Assembly (NCBI RefSeq): GCF_012955605.1
Contig: NZ_CP052135.1
Coordinates: 2,244,711-2,308,710, forward strand
Origin: Bacillus fonticola
Lineage (GTDB): Bacteria > Bacillota > Bacilli > Bacillales > JC228
DNA: 64,000 nt
Reading direction: 5' to 3'
Below the pieces are notes generated by a model that ran no database searches, had not been told where the DNA came from, and worked only from the letters and a program-made list of their open reading frames with translations. Within the stretch, counting starts at the first letter, position 1; each line of letters opens with the position of its first letter. Position numbers and translations under genes: made by a program. Below are positions 52,800 to 61,315 of this stretch, piece after piece.

Positions 52800-53861
52800 T
52801 TAAGCTTTCGCTTTTATACGATTTATAATTTCGTTTTTCACTTCTTCAGTGGTATATTTCCCACCGATGTCAGGGGTTATGATGCCATCTTGGGTCACAC
52901 TCTCCACTGCATCTAACAATACTTTCCCCATTTCCTCTTCACCAAAGTGATCCAGCATCATCTTTGCAGTCCATATTTGTCCAATTGGATTGGCAATTCC
53001 TTTTCCGATAATATCGGGAGCAGATCCGTGGACAGGTTCAAACATGGACGGATACTTGCCGTTGACATTAATATTGGCTGCTGGAGCAATACCAACACTT
53101 CCCATGATTCCTGCTCCTATATCTGTTAGGATATCTCCAAACAAATTACTAGCAACAATCACATCGAACCTATCAGGATTCGTTACAAGAAAAGCTGCTA
53201 AGGCGTCAATGTGTTGGGAATCGGTATCAATGTCTGGATAGCTTTTAGTAACATCCTTGAAGACTTCATCCCAGAAAGGCATAGAATGAAAAATTCCATT
53301 TGACTTAGTGGCACTAGTTACATGCTTTTTACGTTTCGAAGCCAAATCAAATGCAAAGCGCATCGCCTGCTCGGTTCCACGCCTTGAAAAAATGCTATTC
53401 TGAATGGCAATTTCGTCTTCACCTTGATAAATCCTACCACCAACAGAGCTATACTCCCCTTCACTATTCTCTCTAACTACAATAAAATCAAAATCCTTTG
53501 GGTTTACTAATGGAGACCTCACACCACTTAAGATTTTCGCTGGTCGAATGTTAATTGCCTGTTCAAACTCACGTCGAATTTTTAATAATAATCCCCACAA
53601 TGAAACATGGTCTTGCACAAGATCTAGGTTACCAACTGCTCCTAAGAAGATAGAATCAAAATCTTTTAATCTTTCAAGACCATCCTTAGGCATCATTTCA
53701 CCATGCTCTAAGTAATATTCACAGCTGTACGGAAAGCTTGTGAACTTAAATGATAACCCCCCATGAGTATCCGATATTGCATCTAACACTTCGATCGCTG
53801 CAGGAACGACCTCCCTCCCGATTCCATCTCCGGGAATTGCTGCAATTCTTAGGTGTTTCAT
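52800..53861 (-). CDS. Tartrate/D-malate dehydrogenase-like enzyme (isopropylmalate dehydrogenase superfamily)
   Basis: A 353-residue NAD-dependent beta-decarboxylating dehydrogenase. It begins LRIAAIPGDGIGREVVPAAIEVLDA and has the substrate-binding LLLKIRREFEQAINIRPAKI, catalytic Lys in TSATKSNG-like segment and Mg-binding SNLFGDILTDIGAG, followed by PVHGSAPDIIGKGIANPIGQIWTAKMMLDHFG. These and the length fit the tartrate dehydrogenase/D-malate dehydrogenase (YcsA/DmlA) group rather than LeuB (no leu genes nearby). It is the first gene downstream of the promoter with a probable GntR operator, and the operon with a hydroxy-acid transporter supports tartrate or D-malate as substrate. Confidence 0.85.
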   Translation of the reverse strand: MKHLRIAAIPGDGIGREVVPAAIEVLDAISDTHGGLSFKFTSFPYSCEYYLEHGEMMPKDGLERLKDFDSIFLGAVGNLDLVQDHVSLWGLLLKIRREFEQAINIRPAKILSGVRSPLVNPKDFDFIVVRENSEGEYSSVGGRIYQGEDEIAIQNSIFSRRGTEQAMRFAFDLASKRKKHVTSATKSNGIFHSMPFWDEVFKDVTKSYPDIDTDSQHIDALAAFLVTNPDRFDVIVASNLFGDILTDIGAGIMGSVGIAPAANINVNGKYPSMFEPVHGSAPDIIGKGIANPIGQIWTAKMMLDHFGEEEMGKVLLDAVESVTQDGIITPDIGGKYTTEEVKNEIINRIKAKA

Positions 53862-53899
53862 CTTAACGCCTCCTCCTTCTAATCTAAATTCTTAAGCCA

Positions 53900-53961
53900 T
53901 TGGTCGACGGTCGACTGCAAGGCTTATATTTCACTATACACATCAGGTAGGATCATAGCAA
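53900..53961 (-). promoter_or_regulatory. Promoter and probable GntR operator of the hydroxy-acid operon
   Basis: TTGCTA (53956-53961), 17 bases, TATAGT (53933-53938). Downstream, overlapping the expected start, is a symmetric site (53900-53920): TTGCA-GTCGAC-C-GTCGAC-CAA in two halves. It is just before the dehydrogenase ribosome site (GGAGGAGG), ideally placed for repression by the GntR protein encoded upstream. Confidence 0.68.
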
Positions 53962-54008
53962 GTAAATTTTTAGATTATTTAGGTGAGAGGGAATAGTGGG
54001 TCTAGTAT

Positions 54009-54051
54009 AAAAAAGAGTTGAATCATCTGCATAGGATTCAACTCTTAATTA
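54009..54051 (-). terminator. Terminator of the GntR gene
   Basis: AAGAGTTGAATCC / GATTCAACTCTTTTTT hairpin on the minus strand directly after the GntR stop, so the regulator and the catabolic operon are separate transcripts. Confidence 0.88.
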
Positions 54052-54059
54052 TCTTCACT

Positions 54060-54725
54060 TTAACTATCATTGGTTAGCACATGTACTAAATGTTCTATAT
54101 CCTTTTCTAAATGCTTTATCATTTCATTTGAAGCGGACAGTGCATCTCTATTCTTGATGTAGTAAAGAATATCGTGATGTTGTCCCAAGATATCCTCTGC
54201 TCTATTCTTCCCTTTAAAATTTAGAACTCTATAGTAGTGAATTAACCCTTTTAGATCATTTACTTGCTTTTGGATTCTACTGTTATCGGTGAACTGAAGA
54301 ATTAAAGTATGGAATTGTTCATTAAGTTCAATTATAGTACTGGATCCTTTACATGACTTAATTGCTTTTTCAGTGTTTAATAACAAATTCCCAAGTTCAT
54401 CCAATTGCGATTCAGTTGCAATTCGGGTTGTTAGATCTACAGCAAATGACTCCAGCGCCATACGGCAAAAATAAATATCCTTTACATCTTTTAGAGTTGG
54501 CTCGTATACAACTAATTTTGTATTTTTAATTTCGAGAAGTCCCTCTTTCTCAAGAATCCTAATCGCTTCTCTTACAGGGCTTTTACTAACACTAAACTGT
54601 TTTGCCAGCTGTGTTTCATTGATACGCTCACCAGGTTGATATTTCCCATCAAATATCATTTGTTTAATCCTTTGATAAAACTGCTCATAATAAGGAACTT
54701 GTTTTTCTACTAAAAATTGGTCCAT
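54060..54725 (-). CDS. GntR-family transcriptional regulator (FCD/FadR subfamily)
   Basis: A 221-residue regulator with a N-terminal winged helix (GERINETQLAKQFSVSKSPVREAIRILEKEGLLEI, about 36-72) and a C-terminal all-helical FCD domain (VKDIYFCRMALESFAVDLTTR..., FHTLILQFTDNSRI, HHDILYYIKNRDALSASNEMIKHLEKDIEHL) that binds carboxylates or sugar acids, often with a metal. It is upstream of, and on the same strand as, the dehydrogenase-transporter-dehydratase genes and is probably their repressor. Direct repeats TGATCTAA at 54773-54780 and 54783-54790 lie in its own upstream region. Confidence 0.88.
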   Translation of the reverse strand: MDQFLVEKQVPYYEQFYQRIKQMIFDGKYQPGERINETQLAKQFSVSKSPVREAIRILEKEGLLEIKNTKLVVYEPTLKDVKDIYFCRMALESFAVDLTTRIATESQLDELGNLLLNTEKAIKSCKGSSTIIELNEQFHTLILQFTDNSRIQKQVNDLKGLIHYYRVLNFKGKNRAEDILGQHHDILYYIKNRDALSASNEMIKHLEKDIEHLVHVLTNDS

Positions 54726-55536
54726 CTGCTTTCCTAATTCTCCTATCTGTTAACAACAATTGATACATTAAATGATCTAATCTGATCTAACATTGATGAA
54801 TTAATCAATTGGTTATATGTTTAGTTATTTGACAATTTATCTATTCTTATATTTTAAAGCTACAATGCCTCCATTTAGAAGACTAACACCAATAACCATG
54901 CACACCACCCTCTCGCATATTACTCCAATGCTACTGACAACTTGAACGCTAAAATCGGTTGGTTTTTCTTACTCACATAACTTGATAAATCAGAAAAAAC
55001 CTTTCCATTTAATAAATATCTCAACTTTAGCACCTGAAAAACAATTCCAGAATTTGGTATTGTTCACTCCAGACGCCGTTCAATTGGTTACTTGAACTCT
55101 TCAGACACAAAGTAAGATACCGCCTACTATGGTATAGTAACTCGATTGGGCAATTGCTTCGAACAAACGAACATTGGTTCCGCTATTGAGGGTACAGACA
55201 GGTAAAAAGGGTGGAATATTACCTAATAGCGGCGGATTGTATGTCCACAAGCACCTCGAGAAGTAGAGAAATCGACGAAATACCGGATCCTATATACGTT
55301 ATGAGAACCTGCCACCCTTTAATCGGATACTAGTTCCATTATTCAACTCAACTTTAGCACCTAGAATGAGTCAGGTAAAGTCAGTACCACCTATTGATTG
55401 AGTCAAGATTTAGCGGGAGTTTTTTTTCATAAGAATTCAGAGTAAATTGTAAAATCCTGTAATCCCACGTCTTATAAGCGTTTTCTGAATTATTGATACT
55501 GGTCATCTTATCGCATTTTGCCATTTTTTTAGCTAC
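54726..55536. other. Non-coding region with degenerate repeat remnants
   Basis: About 800 bases with no gene of normal appearance. It contains the GntR promoter region, two copies of TCAACTTTAGCACCT (55021-55035 and 55348-55362), and several degenerate lookalikes of CATTGGTTCCGCTATTGAG-type sequence. A segment near 55083-55113 resembles one at 56369-56399 on the far side of the transposase remnant. This suggests old, decayed mobile DNA, but no terminal repeats or transposase frame could be defined here. Confidence 0.5.
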
Positions 55537-56076
55537 TCAGTCTCTAAGTGCGGCATACAATGGTTTCGCTACGGACTGCCCGAGTACCGGGATGTTTTGG
55601 CGGACGAGTTCCGTTACTTGCTTCGGGATGGATTTCACTTGTCGCGTACGTTTCAGAATACCTTCTGACTTCTCAAGCCTTTCCAGTACGACTCCAACTA
55701 CGTTTTGAATTGACCATCCATTCAAGCTCGCTACGAAGACGTCCATCATACTCATCACGCCTTGTTCACACCAGGCACGACCCCCTTTAAAGCGCTTCGC
55801 AAACACGTTAATCGTACCTTCTGCTCTCCCCATCACTCGCATACCTTTGGTTGTCATGTGTTTCTCTAAACTTAGCCAGATTCGGTAATCTCGGAGTCCT
55901 GCTTTATTTTGACGCGTTGTGACGTTTCGGAAGGAGATGGAACAGACCGAGCCGACTCGCTGACGAACGGATTCGTCTCGCTTATCCTTCAAAGCGAATC
56001 TCCTTTTGTCCCGGCTCTCTGCTAGTTGCTTGTCTACGTCTTGTAAAACCTCCGTCACTAGATTGCGCATGAACAC
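55537..56076 (-). pseudogene. ISLre2-family (UPF0236) transposase, internally deleted
   Basis: A 179-codon frame in which the N-terminal part (LTEVLQDVDKQLAESRDKRRFALKDKRDESVRQR) resembles the start of ISLre2 transposases and the following GMRVMGRAEGTINVFAKRFKGGRAWCEQGV resembles their C-terminal half. A normal transposase is about 450-480 residues, so over half is missing; the join falls near SFRNVTTRQNKAGLRDYRIW. The remaining C-terminus carries a variable tail. It is certainly inactive. The family assignment is from pattern memory and should be checked. Confidence 0.68.
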
Positions 56077-56645
56077 CCATGCCTACGTCCCATATATGGC
56101 GTTAAATCTCTTCCCATTTCAGTCCATCCATAGTATGTTTATTCGTAAGAGTTCTCTCTTTGTGCTTTGGGTTTTGTCGCTTACAAGCATACAGGAGAAG
56201 AACTCTTTTTTGCTTCTCAATGCCCCTGAACGAGCTACCGCTTGGTGTCCCCTCTGTAAGGAATCGGAACGGAAGGTCTGTTCCACTTCCCTACAAATGG
56301 GCTAATTTTTGGGTTGGGGTGCTCCTACATATATTTTACTCATACCTATTAACACCAATCATCATTAAATTGGATACTGGAGTTCTTCAGAAACAATGTC
56401 TTGAAAAATGTCAACACGAAAAAGAAAAAACTCATCTAAAAACATTTGCAGTATTTGATGACCGACCTGCCTAGTGTTATCAAGTTTTATTTTCCGATTT
56501 TCATTCTGCGAAAGTTGAATAAATGTAATTTAGTAACCCGTAATAATTTTTGGTAATGGAAGATTTATTGCCGGTAATAATTTTGCACTTTACGCAGAAA
56601 AACCAGTTGGTCTCATAGGACGCAACTGGTTTTTTGTTCATACTA
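56077..56645. other. Gap between the transposase remnant and mdh
   Basis: About 570 bases without a supportable gene. Near 56148-56210 an imperfect hairpin AAGAGTTCTCTC / GAGAAGAACTCTT may be the end structure of the decayed element. A plus-strand frame at 56160-56474 has no ribosome site. The mdh terminator closes the region. The rest shows only low-complexity AT-rich DNA. Confidence 0.5.
56596..56636 (-). terminator. Terminator of the citZ-icd-mdh genes
   Basis: AAAAAACCAGTTGCG / CCAACTGGTTTTTC hairpin on the minus strand, just after the mdh stop; A- and T-tracts on both sides. Confidence 0.88.
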
Positions 56646-57584
56646 TTAAGCCAACACGCTCATCACATTTTTAACAGAGTCAGCTGACTGTTGTAATTGA
56701 GCTTTCTCTTCGCCAGTTAGATCTAATACGATGATGTCTTCAATTCCATTTCCGCCTAGAATGGTTGGAACGCCAAGGTAAATACCGTCAAATCCGTATT
56801 CTCCTTCAAGATACGCGATAGATGGTAATACACGGCGCTGATCTTTTAGGATTGCTTCTACCATTTCAACTAAAGAAGCTGCTGGAGCATAGTACGCACT
56901 TCCGTTTCCGAGAAGGCCTACGATTTCTCCGCCACCTTTACGAGTGCGTTCTACGATAGCTTCTAAACGCTCAGGACTGATCAGCTTTTCGAGTGGGATA
57001 CCACCAGCGTAAGAATAGCGTACGAGCGGTACCATGTCATCTCCGTGGCCACCTAGGACGAATCCTGTAATATCTTTCACAGACAAATTAAGCTCTTGTG
57101 CAATAAATGTACGGAAGCGAGCTGAATCCAACACACCAGATTGTCCGATAACACGATGTTTCGGAAATCCAGATTCTTTAAATACAGTGTACGTCATGGC
57201 ATCAACAGGGTTCGTTAATACAATAATCGTAGTTTCTGGAGAGTATTTTACAATTTCTTGCGTTACACTTTTCATTACCTTTTGGTTTGTTTGGACGAGA
57301 TCGTCACGGCTCATCCCTGGCTTGCGTGCGATCCCTGCTGTGATAACGACGATATCAGAGCCTTTCGTGTCTTCGTAATTACTAGTACCGACGATGTTAG
57401 CGTCAAAGCCTAGTACTGGACTTGCTTCGAGCATGTCGAGTGCTTTTCCTTTTGTTGGGTCCTCCATTTGTGGAATGTCTACGAGAACAACGTCACAAAT
57501 TTCCTTTTGTCCTAGAATAAAGGCTGTTGTTGCCCCTGTGAAGCCTCCACCGATAACAGATACCTTTTTACGTTTGTTTGCCAT
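56646..57584 (-). CDS. mdh: Malate dehydrogenase
   Basis: NAD-dependent malate dehydrogenase of the citric acid cycle, of the LDH-like type. The 312-residue protein has the Rossmann [14 protein letters not shown] (about 12-25), the mobile-loop arginines in [14 protein letters not shown], substrate-binding Arg in [14 protein letters not shown] and the catalytic His in [15 protein letters not shown]. Arg in RKPGMSR is the malate-type specificity feature. AAAGGAGAG precedes the ATG. It is last in citZ-icd-mdh, as in B. subtilis. Confidence 0.97.
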   Translation of the reverse strand: MANKRKKVSVIGGGFTGATTAFILGQKEICDVVLVDIPQMEDPTKGKALDMLEASPVLGFDANIVGTSNYEDTKGSDIVVITAGIARKPGMSRDDLVQTNQKVMKSVTQEIVKYSPETTIIVLTNPVDAMTYTVFKESGFPKHRVIGQSGVLDSARFRTFIAQELNLSVKDITGFVLGGHGDDMVPLVRYSYAGGIPLEKLISPERLEAIVERTRKGGGEIVGLLGNGSAYYAPAASLVEMVEAILKDQRRVLPSIAYLEGEYGFDGIYLGVPTILGGNGIEDIIVLDLTGEEKAQLQQSADSVKNVMSVLA

Positions 57585-57678
57585 GAAGTATCTCTCCTTT
57601 TGTGTTTGATGGTATGTAGATTATTAACACTTTGAAAAAGTACCATCCCCAATTGAAAAGGAGACGGTACTTCGTTTC

Positions 57679-58947
57679 TTACATGTTGTCAATAAGTGTT
57701 GTTCCAAATTCAGAACATTTCACTTCTGTTGCACCTTCCATAAGGCGAGCGAAGTCATAAGTAACTGTTTTAGAAGCAATCGTTTTTTCCACAGAGTTCA
57801 ACACAAGTTCTGCAGCTTCGTTCCATCCAAGGTGTTGAAGTAGCAATACTCCAGATAGAATCACCGAAGATGGGTTTACTTTATCGAGACCAGCATATTT
57901 TGGTGCTGTTCCATGCGTAGCTTCAAAGATCGCATGCCCTGTTTCGTAGTTAATGTTCGCACCTGGAGCGATTCCGATACCACCCACTTGTGCAGCAAGA
58001 GCGTCAGACACATAGTCACCGTTCAAGTTCATCGTAGCGACTACGTCAAATTCGTTCGGACGCGTTAAGATTTGTTGCAAGAAGATGTCTGCAATTGAAT
58101 CTTTTACGATGATTTTGCCAGCAGCTTCTGCGTCAGCTTGCGCTTTGTTCGCCGCATCTTTGCCTTCTGCTTCTACAATCCGATCGTATTCTGCCCAAGT
58201 GAATACTTTGTCACCGAATTCTTTTTCAGCCAACTCGTATCCCCAGTTTTTGAAAGCACCCTCAGTGAACTTCATGATGTTTCCTTTGTGGACGAGCGTA
58301 ACCGATTTGCGACCTTCCGTGATCGCGTAGTTAATGGCCGCGCGAACGAGACGGCTTGTTCCTTCTTGTGAGACAGGCTTAATTCCGATTCCGCTTGTTT
58401 CAGGGAAACGGATTTTGTTAACACCCATTTCGTTTTGTAAGAAGTCGATCAATTTTTTCACTTCATCAGAGCCTTGTGCATACTCAATACCAGCATAAAT
58501 ATCTTCAGTGTTTTCACGGAAGATGACCATGTCAGTGTCCCCGGGACGCTTTACTGGAGAAGGAACGCCTTCAAACCAGCGTACAGGACGCAAGCAAACG
58601 AACAAGTCCAACTCTTGGCGAAGCGCAACGTTTAATGAACGAATTCCTCCCCCGATTGGTGTTGTAAGAGGTCCTTTAATCGCGATGAAATATTCGCGAA
58701 TTGCGTCAAGAGTTTCGCTAGGAAGCCACTCGCCTGTTTGGTTGTATGCTTTTTCACCTGCAAGCACTTCTTTCCAGACGATTTTCTTCTCGCCATTGTA
58801 TGCTTTTTCGACTGCCGCATCCAATACGCGTTGTGATGCTGCCCAGATGTCTGGACCTATTCCGTCGCCCTCAATAAATGGAACGATTGGATTGTTTGGT
58901 ACGTTTAATGTACCGTTTGATACAGTAATTTTTTCACCTTGTGTCAA
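57679..58947 (-). CDS. icd: Isocitrate dehydrogenase, NADP-dependent
   Basis: Converts isocitrate to 2-oxoglutarate in the citric acid cycle. The 422-residue chain has the N-terminal [13 protein letters not shown], the phosphorylation-loop-like [11 protein letters not shown] with Ser, [29 protein letters not shown] and the NADP site [16 protein letters not shown], all as in Bacillus Icd. The start is TTG at 58945-58947 with GGAGGG seven bases upstream, giving [12 protein letters not shown] in line with the B. subtilis protein; the frame continues 42 codons upstream through a repeat remnant and has no function. Middle gene of citZ-icd-mdh. Confidence 0.96.
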   Translation of the reverse strand: MTQGEKITVSNGTLNVPNNPIVPFIEGDGIGPDIWAASQRVLDAAVEKAYNGEKKIVWKEVLAGEKAYNQTGEWLPSETLDAIREYFIAIKGPLTTPIGGGIRSLNVALRQELDLFVCLRPVRWFEGVPSPVKRPGDTDMVIFRENTEDIYAGIEYAQGSDEVKKLIDFLQNEMGVNKIRFPETSGIGIKPVSQEGTSRLVRAAINYAITEGRKSVTLVHKGNIMKFTEGAFKNWGYELAEKEFGDKVFTWAEYDRIVEAEGKDAANKAQADAEAAGKIIVKDSIADIFLQQILTRPNEFDVVATMNLNGDYVSDALAAQVGGIGIAPGANINYETGHAIFEATHGTAPKYAGLDKVNPSSVILSGVLLLQHLGWNEAAELVLNSVEKTIASKTVTYDFARLMEGATEVKCSEFGTTLIDNM

Positions 58948-59008
58948 GTCAGTTCCCTCCATAGGCTTTTGAGAAACGCTCGCATTCATTGTCGGATCGG
59001 TAGCGGAT

Positions 59009-59050
59009 GAAAGGCTAAGATAACCACGTCCTGTGGGTCCCCGCTCCTGG
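59009..59050 (+). repeat. Shortened copy of the interspersed double-hairpin repeat
   Basis: GAAAGGCTAAGATAACCACGTCCTGTGGG is the same as 44561-44615 except for an internal loss of about 25 bases between two CCACGTC-TGTGG blocks. It lies in the citZ-icd gap and creates the spurious N-terminal extension of the icd frame. Confidence 0.7.
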
Positions 59051-59139
59051 CACACCCATTCCTCGACTGACAAGCGTTTTCAATGCGCCTAAAAATTTCA
59101 TTTCTTATTCCGTTACTTATGCTACCAAAACTAAGCTAC

Positions 59140-60258
59140 TTACGCACGTTTTTCTAGCGGAATGTATGCTTGTTTTCCTGGGCCTGTGTAGTCGGCACGC
59201 GGGCGAATCAAACGATTGTTTTCGTATTGCTCTAAAATGTGCGCCAACCAGCCAGATACACGGCTTACGGCAAAGATCGGTGTAAACAAGTCGTGGTCAA
59301 TGCCGAGGCTATGGTATACAGACGCAGAATAGAAATCTACGTTCGGTGGAAGTGGTTTTTCGCTCGTGACAATTTCTTCAACCTTTGTAGACATTTCGTA
59401 CCATTTTGTTTCGCCTGTAATATTTGTAAGTTTTTGACTCATTTCGCGTAAGTGTTTTGCACGTGGATCCCCTTCGCGATACACGCGGTGTCCGAAGCCC
59501 ATAATTTTTTCTTTATTATTAAGTTTCTCACGAATGTAAGGCTCTGCATTTTCTACAGATCCGATTTCAGTAAGCATCTTCATTACTTGCTCGTTAGCTC
59601 CACCGTGAAGAGGACCCTTCAATGCACCAATAGCAGCAGTTACGCCTGAGTAGACGTCAGAAAGTGTAGCAACACAAACACGTGCTGTAAACGTAGAGGC
59701 ATTCAACTCATGGTCTGCATGAAGAATAAGCGCCTTATTGAAAGCTTCCACAGCAATAGCTTCTGGCTCTTGGCCGTTTAGCATATAGAGGAAGTTGGCT
59801 GCATAGCCAAGGTCTGTCTTCGGTTGAACAGGCTCTTGTCCTTTACGGATACGAGCAAACGCTGTCACGATCGCAGAAATTTTTGCTTGCAGACGAATTG
59901 CTTTGCGGTAGTTAGCTTCTGGCTCCATTACGTCAGCCTCTTCGTCAAACAAACCAACAAGTGAAACGGCTGTACGAAGTGCTGCCATTGGATGAACTGT
60001 GTTTAAGTCATATGATTTAAAATGATCAATTACTGCTTGTGGCAATGCCATATTTTGGGCAAGCTGTCCTTTAAGTTCTTCTAGCTGAGTGCTTGTTGGT
60101 AGTTCGCGATGCCATAACAAATAAATAATTTCTTCAAAACTTGCATTCTCTGTTAAATCATCAATGTTGTACCCGACATAAGTGAGCGTATCGTCAATGA
60201 TTGAACTAATTGATGACGTTGTTGCCACTACTCCCTCTAAACCTTTTGAAACCGTCAT
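59140..60258 (-). CDS. citZ: Citrate synthase
   Basis: Condenses acetyl-CoA and oxaloacetate. The 372-residue type I dimeric enzyme has the citrate-binding His in GPLHGGANEQVMKML, the catalytic His/Arg in GFGHRVYREGDPRAKHL and the catalytic Asp in VDFYSASVYHSLGI. It ends RPRADYTGPGKQAYIPLEKRA as usual. AAAAGGAG precedes the ATG. First gene of the citZ-icd-mdh cluster, with its promoter region carrying cre-like sites. Confidence 0.97.
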   Translation of the reverse strand: MTVSKGLEGVVATTSSISSIIDDTLTYVGYNIDDLTENASFEEIIYLLWHRELPTSTQLEELKGQLAQNMALPQAVIDHFKSYDLNTVHPMAALRTAVSLVGLFDEEADVMEPEANYRKAIRLQAKISAIVTAFARIRKGQEPVQPKTDLGYAANFLYMLNGQEPEAIAVEAFNKALILHADHELNASTFTARVCVATLSDVYSGVTAAIGALKGPLHGGANEQVMKMLTEIGSVENAEPYIREKLNNKEKIMGFGHRVYREGDPRAKHLREMSQKLTNITGETKWYEMSTKVEEIVTSEKPLPPNVDFYSASVYHSLGIDHDLFTPIFAVSRVSGWLAHILEQYENNRLIRPRADYTGPGKQAYIPLEKRA

Positions 60259-60737
60259 ACCGACAACTCCTTTTATTTCATGTATTTGGGTAGGATCCCC
60301 ATACGAACCCGCTAAAAATGGGCCAGCTCATAGTACTGTACAAGCATGTTGTCTGAGCGCTTGTTCAACAAACTTCAAAAGAAAATAGCACTCTCATTTG
60401 TTCTCTTTACTAGTTCATCTTCCCTATCATTGTATACAAAAAACACCTCTACGAAAAGAAAATGCTTTCATTTTCTTTGAAAACGTTTTAGAGGGAGTCT
60501 TGTATCTTTTACCACCCTCTATTATAAACAATGTTCAGAGTCTTGTGAACAGGTGTGGAAAATTCCATTTCACCAAGTTCTCCTGACTTATTTCAATTAA
60601 GTGAGAACGTATACCTTCTATGTTTACGACGTAGTTTTTATAGTTTAGATGTAGGCGAATGATTTAAAAGATTGTTTCAACATTAGTGGTTTTAGGGCGA
60701 AAATTCTCTCTCTTTTTCATTTGCATGCAACAGCCAC
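60259..60737. other. citZ upstream region
   Basis: About 480 bases separating ytwI (upstream, minus) from citZ. It holds one large hairpin (60446-60496) with two cre-like motifs, followed on the minus strand by TTGTATACAAT, a possible -10 for citZ with a weak TTTTCG at 17 bases. A further inverted repeat (GTTCTC / GAGAAC) near 60570-60608 was seen. No gene is supported. Confidence 0.55.
60446..60496 (-). promoter_or_regulatory. Terminator-like hairpin carrying cre-like sequences, upstream of citZ
   Basis: Minus strand: CCTCTA and TAGAGG enclose an inner stem AAAGAAAATG / CATTTTCTTT, then GTGTTTTTT. Within it are TGAAAGCATTTTCT and, on the plus strand, TGAAAACGTTTTAG, each one to two bases away from the cre consensus. 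It may stop ytwI transcription, bind CcpA, or both; the sequence alone does not decide. Confidence 0.5.
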
Positions 60738-61211
60738 TTAACTCAAAAAACTTTTCAATTGATCAACCCACTGGATCAAAAAATAAGCAATTCCTGCTCC
60801 TATTAAAGGCCCGACAGCCACCCCTTGAAAGAATCCTACCGCTAAAATAGTCCCGAGCACTAATGCTGTCGTAATCTCTGGTTCTGATGCTAACAAAGAT
60901 AAGCCATTTTTTGCGATAAGAGCAACTCCTGCTCCCGCAATAAGCGCAACCCAGCTTTCAAGCGAAAGAAACGTCTGCCAAAGTTCCTGGAAACCGATTC
61001 TTCCTGTCGCAATTGGTGCCAAAACGGCTACTGTAATGATCGTGACTCCCCAATTAATTCCTGAAGCTTCAATAGTTTGAAACCACTTCGTTCCAGTTAC
61101 TTGCACGATAACGAGCAACAATAAAAAACCTGTTGCTACCATTAACGAGCTATTTTTCGCGAAAAATCCTAACAAGAACAGCAATCCTAAAAATAATATA
61201 GGTTGAATCAA
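60738..61211 (-). CDS. ytwI: DUF441 family membrane protein YtwI
   Basis: A 157-residue membrane protein of the DUF441 family with about five helices, the conserved ASGINWGVTIITVAVLAPIATGRIGF and the C-terminal TALVLGTILAVGFFQGVAVGPLIGAGIAYF motif. It is YtwI in B. subtilis, next to citZ and ytvI as here. Function unknown. The start is TTG at 61209-61211; the ribosome site (AAGGGCGGG) is moderate and no ATG is near. Confidence 0.88.
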   Translation of the reverse strand: MIQPILFLGLLFLLGFFAKNSSLMVATGFLLLLVIVQVTGTKWFQTIEASGINWGVTIITVAVLAPIATGRIGFQELWQTFLSLESWVALIAGAGVALIAKNGLSLLASEPEITTALVLGTILAVGFFQGVAVGPLIGAGIAYFLIQWVDQLKSFLS

Positions 61212-61315
61212 ATTGTGTCCCGCCCTTCTACTTTCTCATTGGAAAATCCTTCTTTTATTCCATGAAAAACCTCGTTACAATGAGGACAAACCTATGGGGA
61301 GGAGTCTGTATTATT

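Noticed and set aside
56160-56474. 104-codon plus-strand ORF near the transposase remnant
   Set aside because: No ribosome site, and it runs through the apparent end structure of a decayed element.
58948-59073. N-terminal extension of isocitrate dehydrogenase
   Set aside because: It translates a repeat remnant, and the TTG at 58947 has a perfect ribosome site and matches the homologue's N-terminus.
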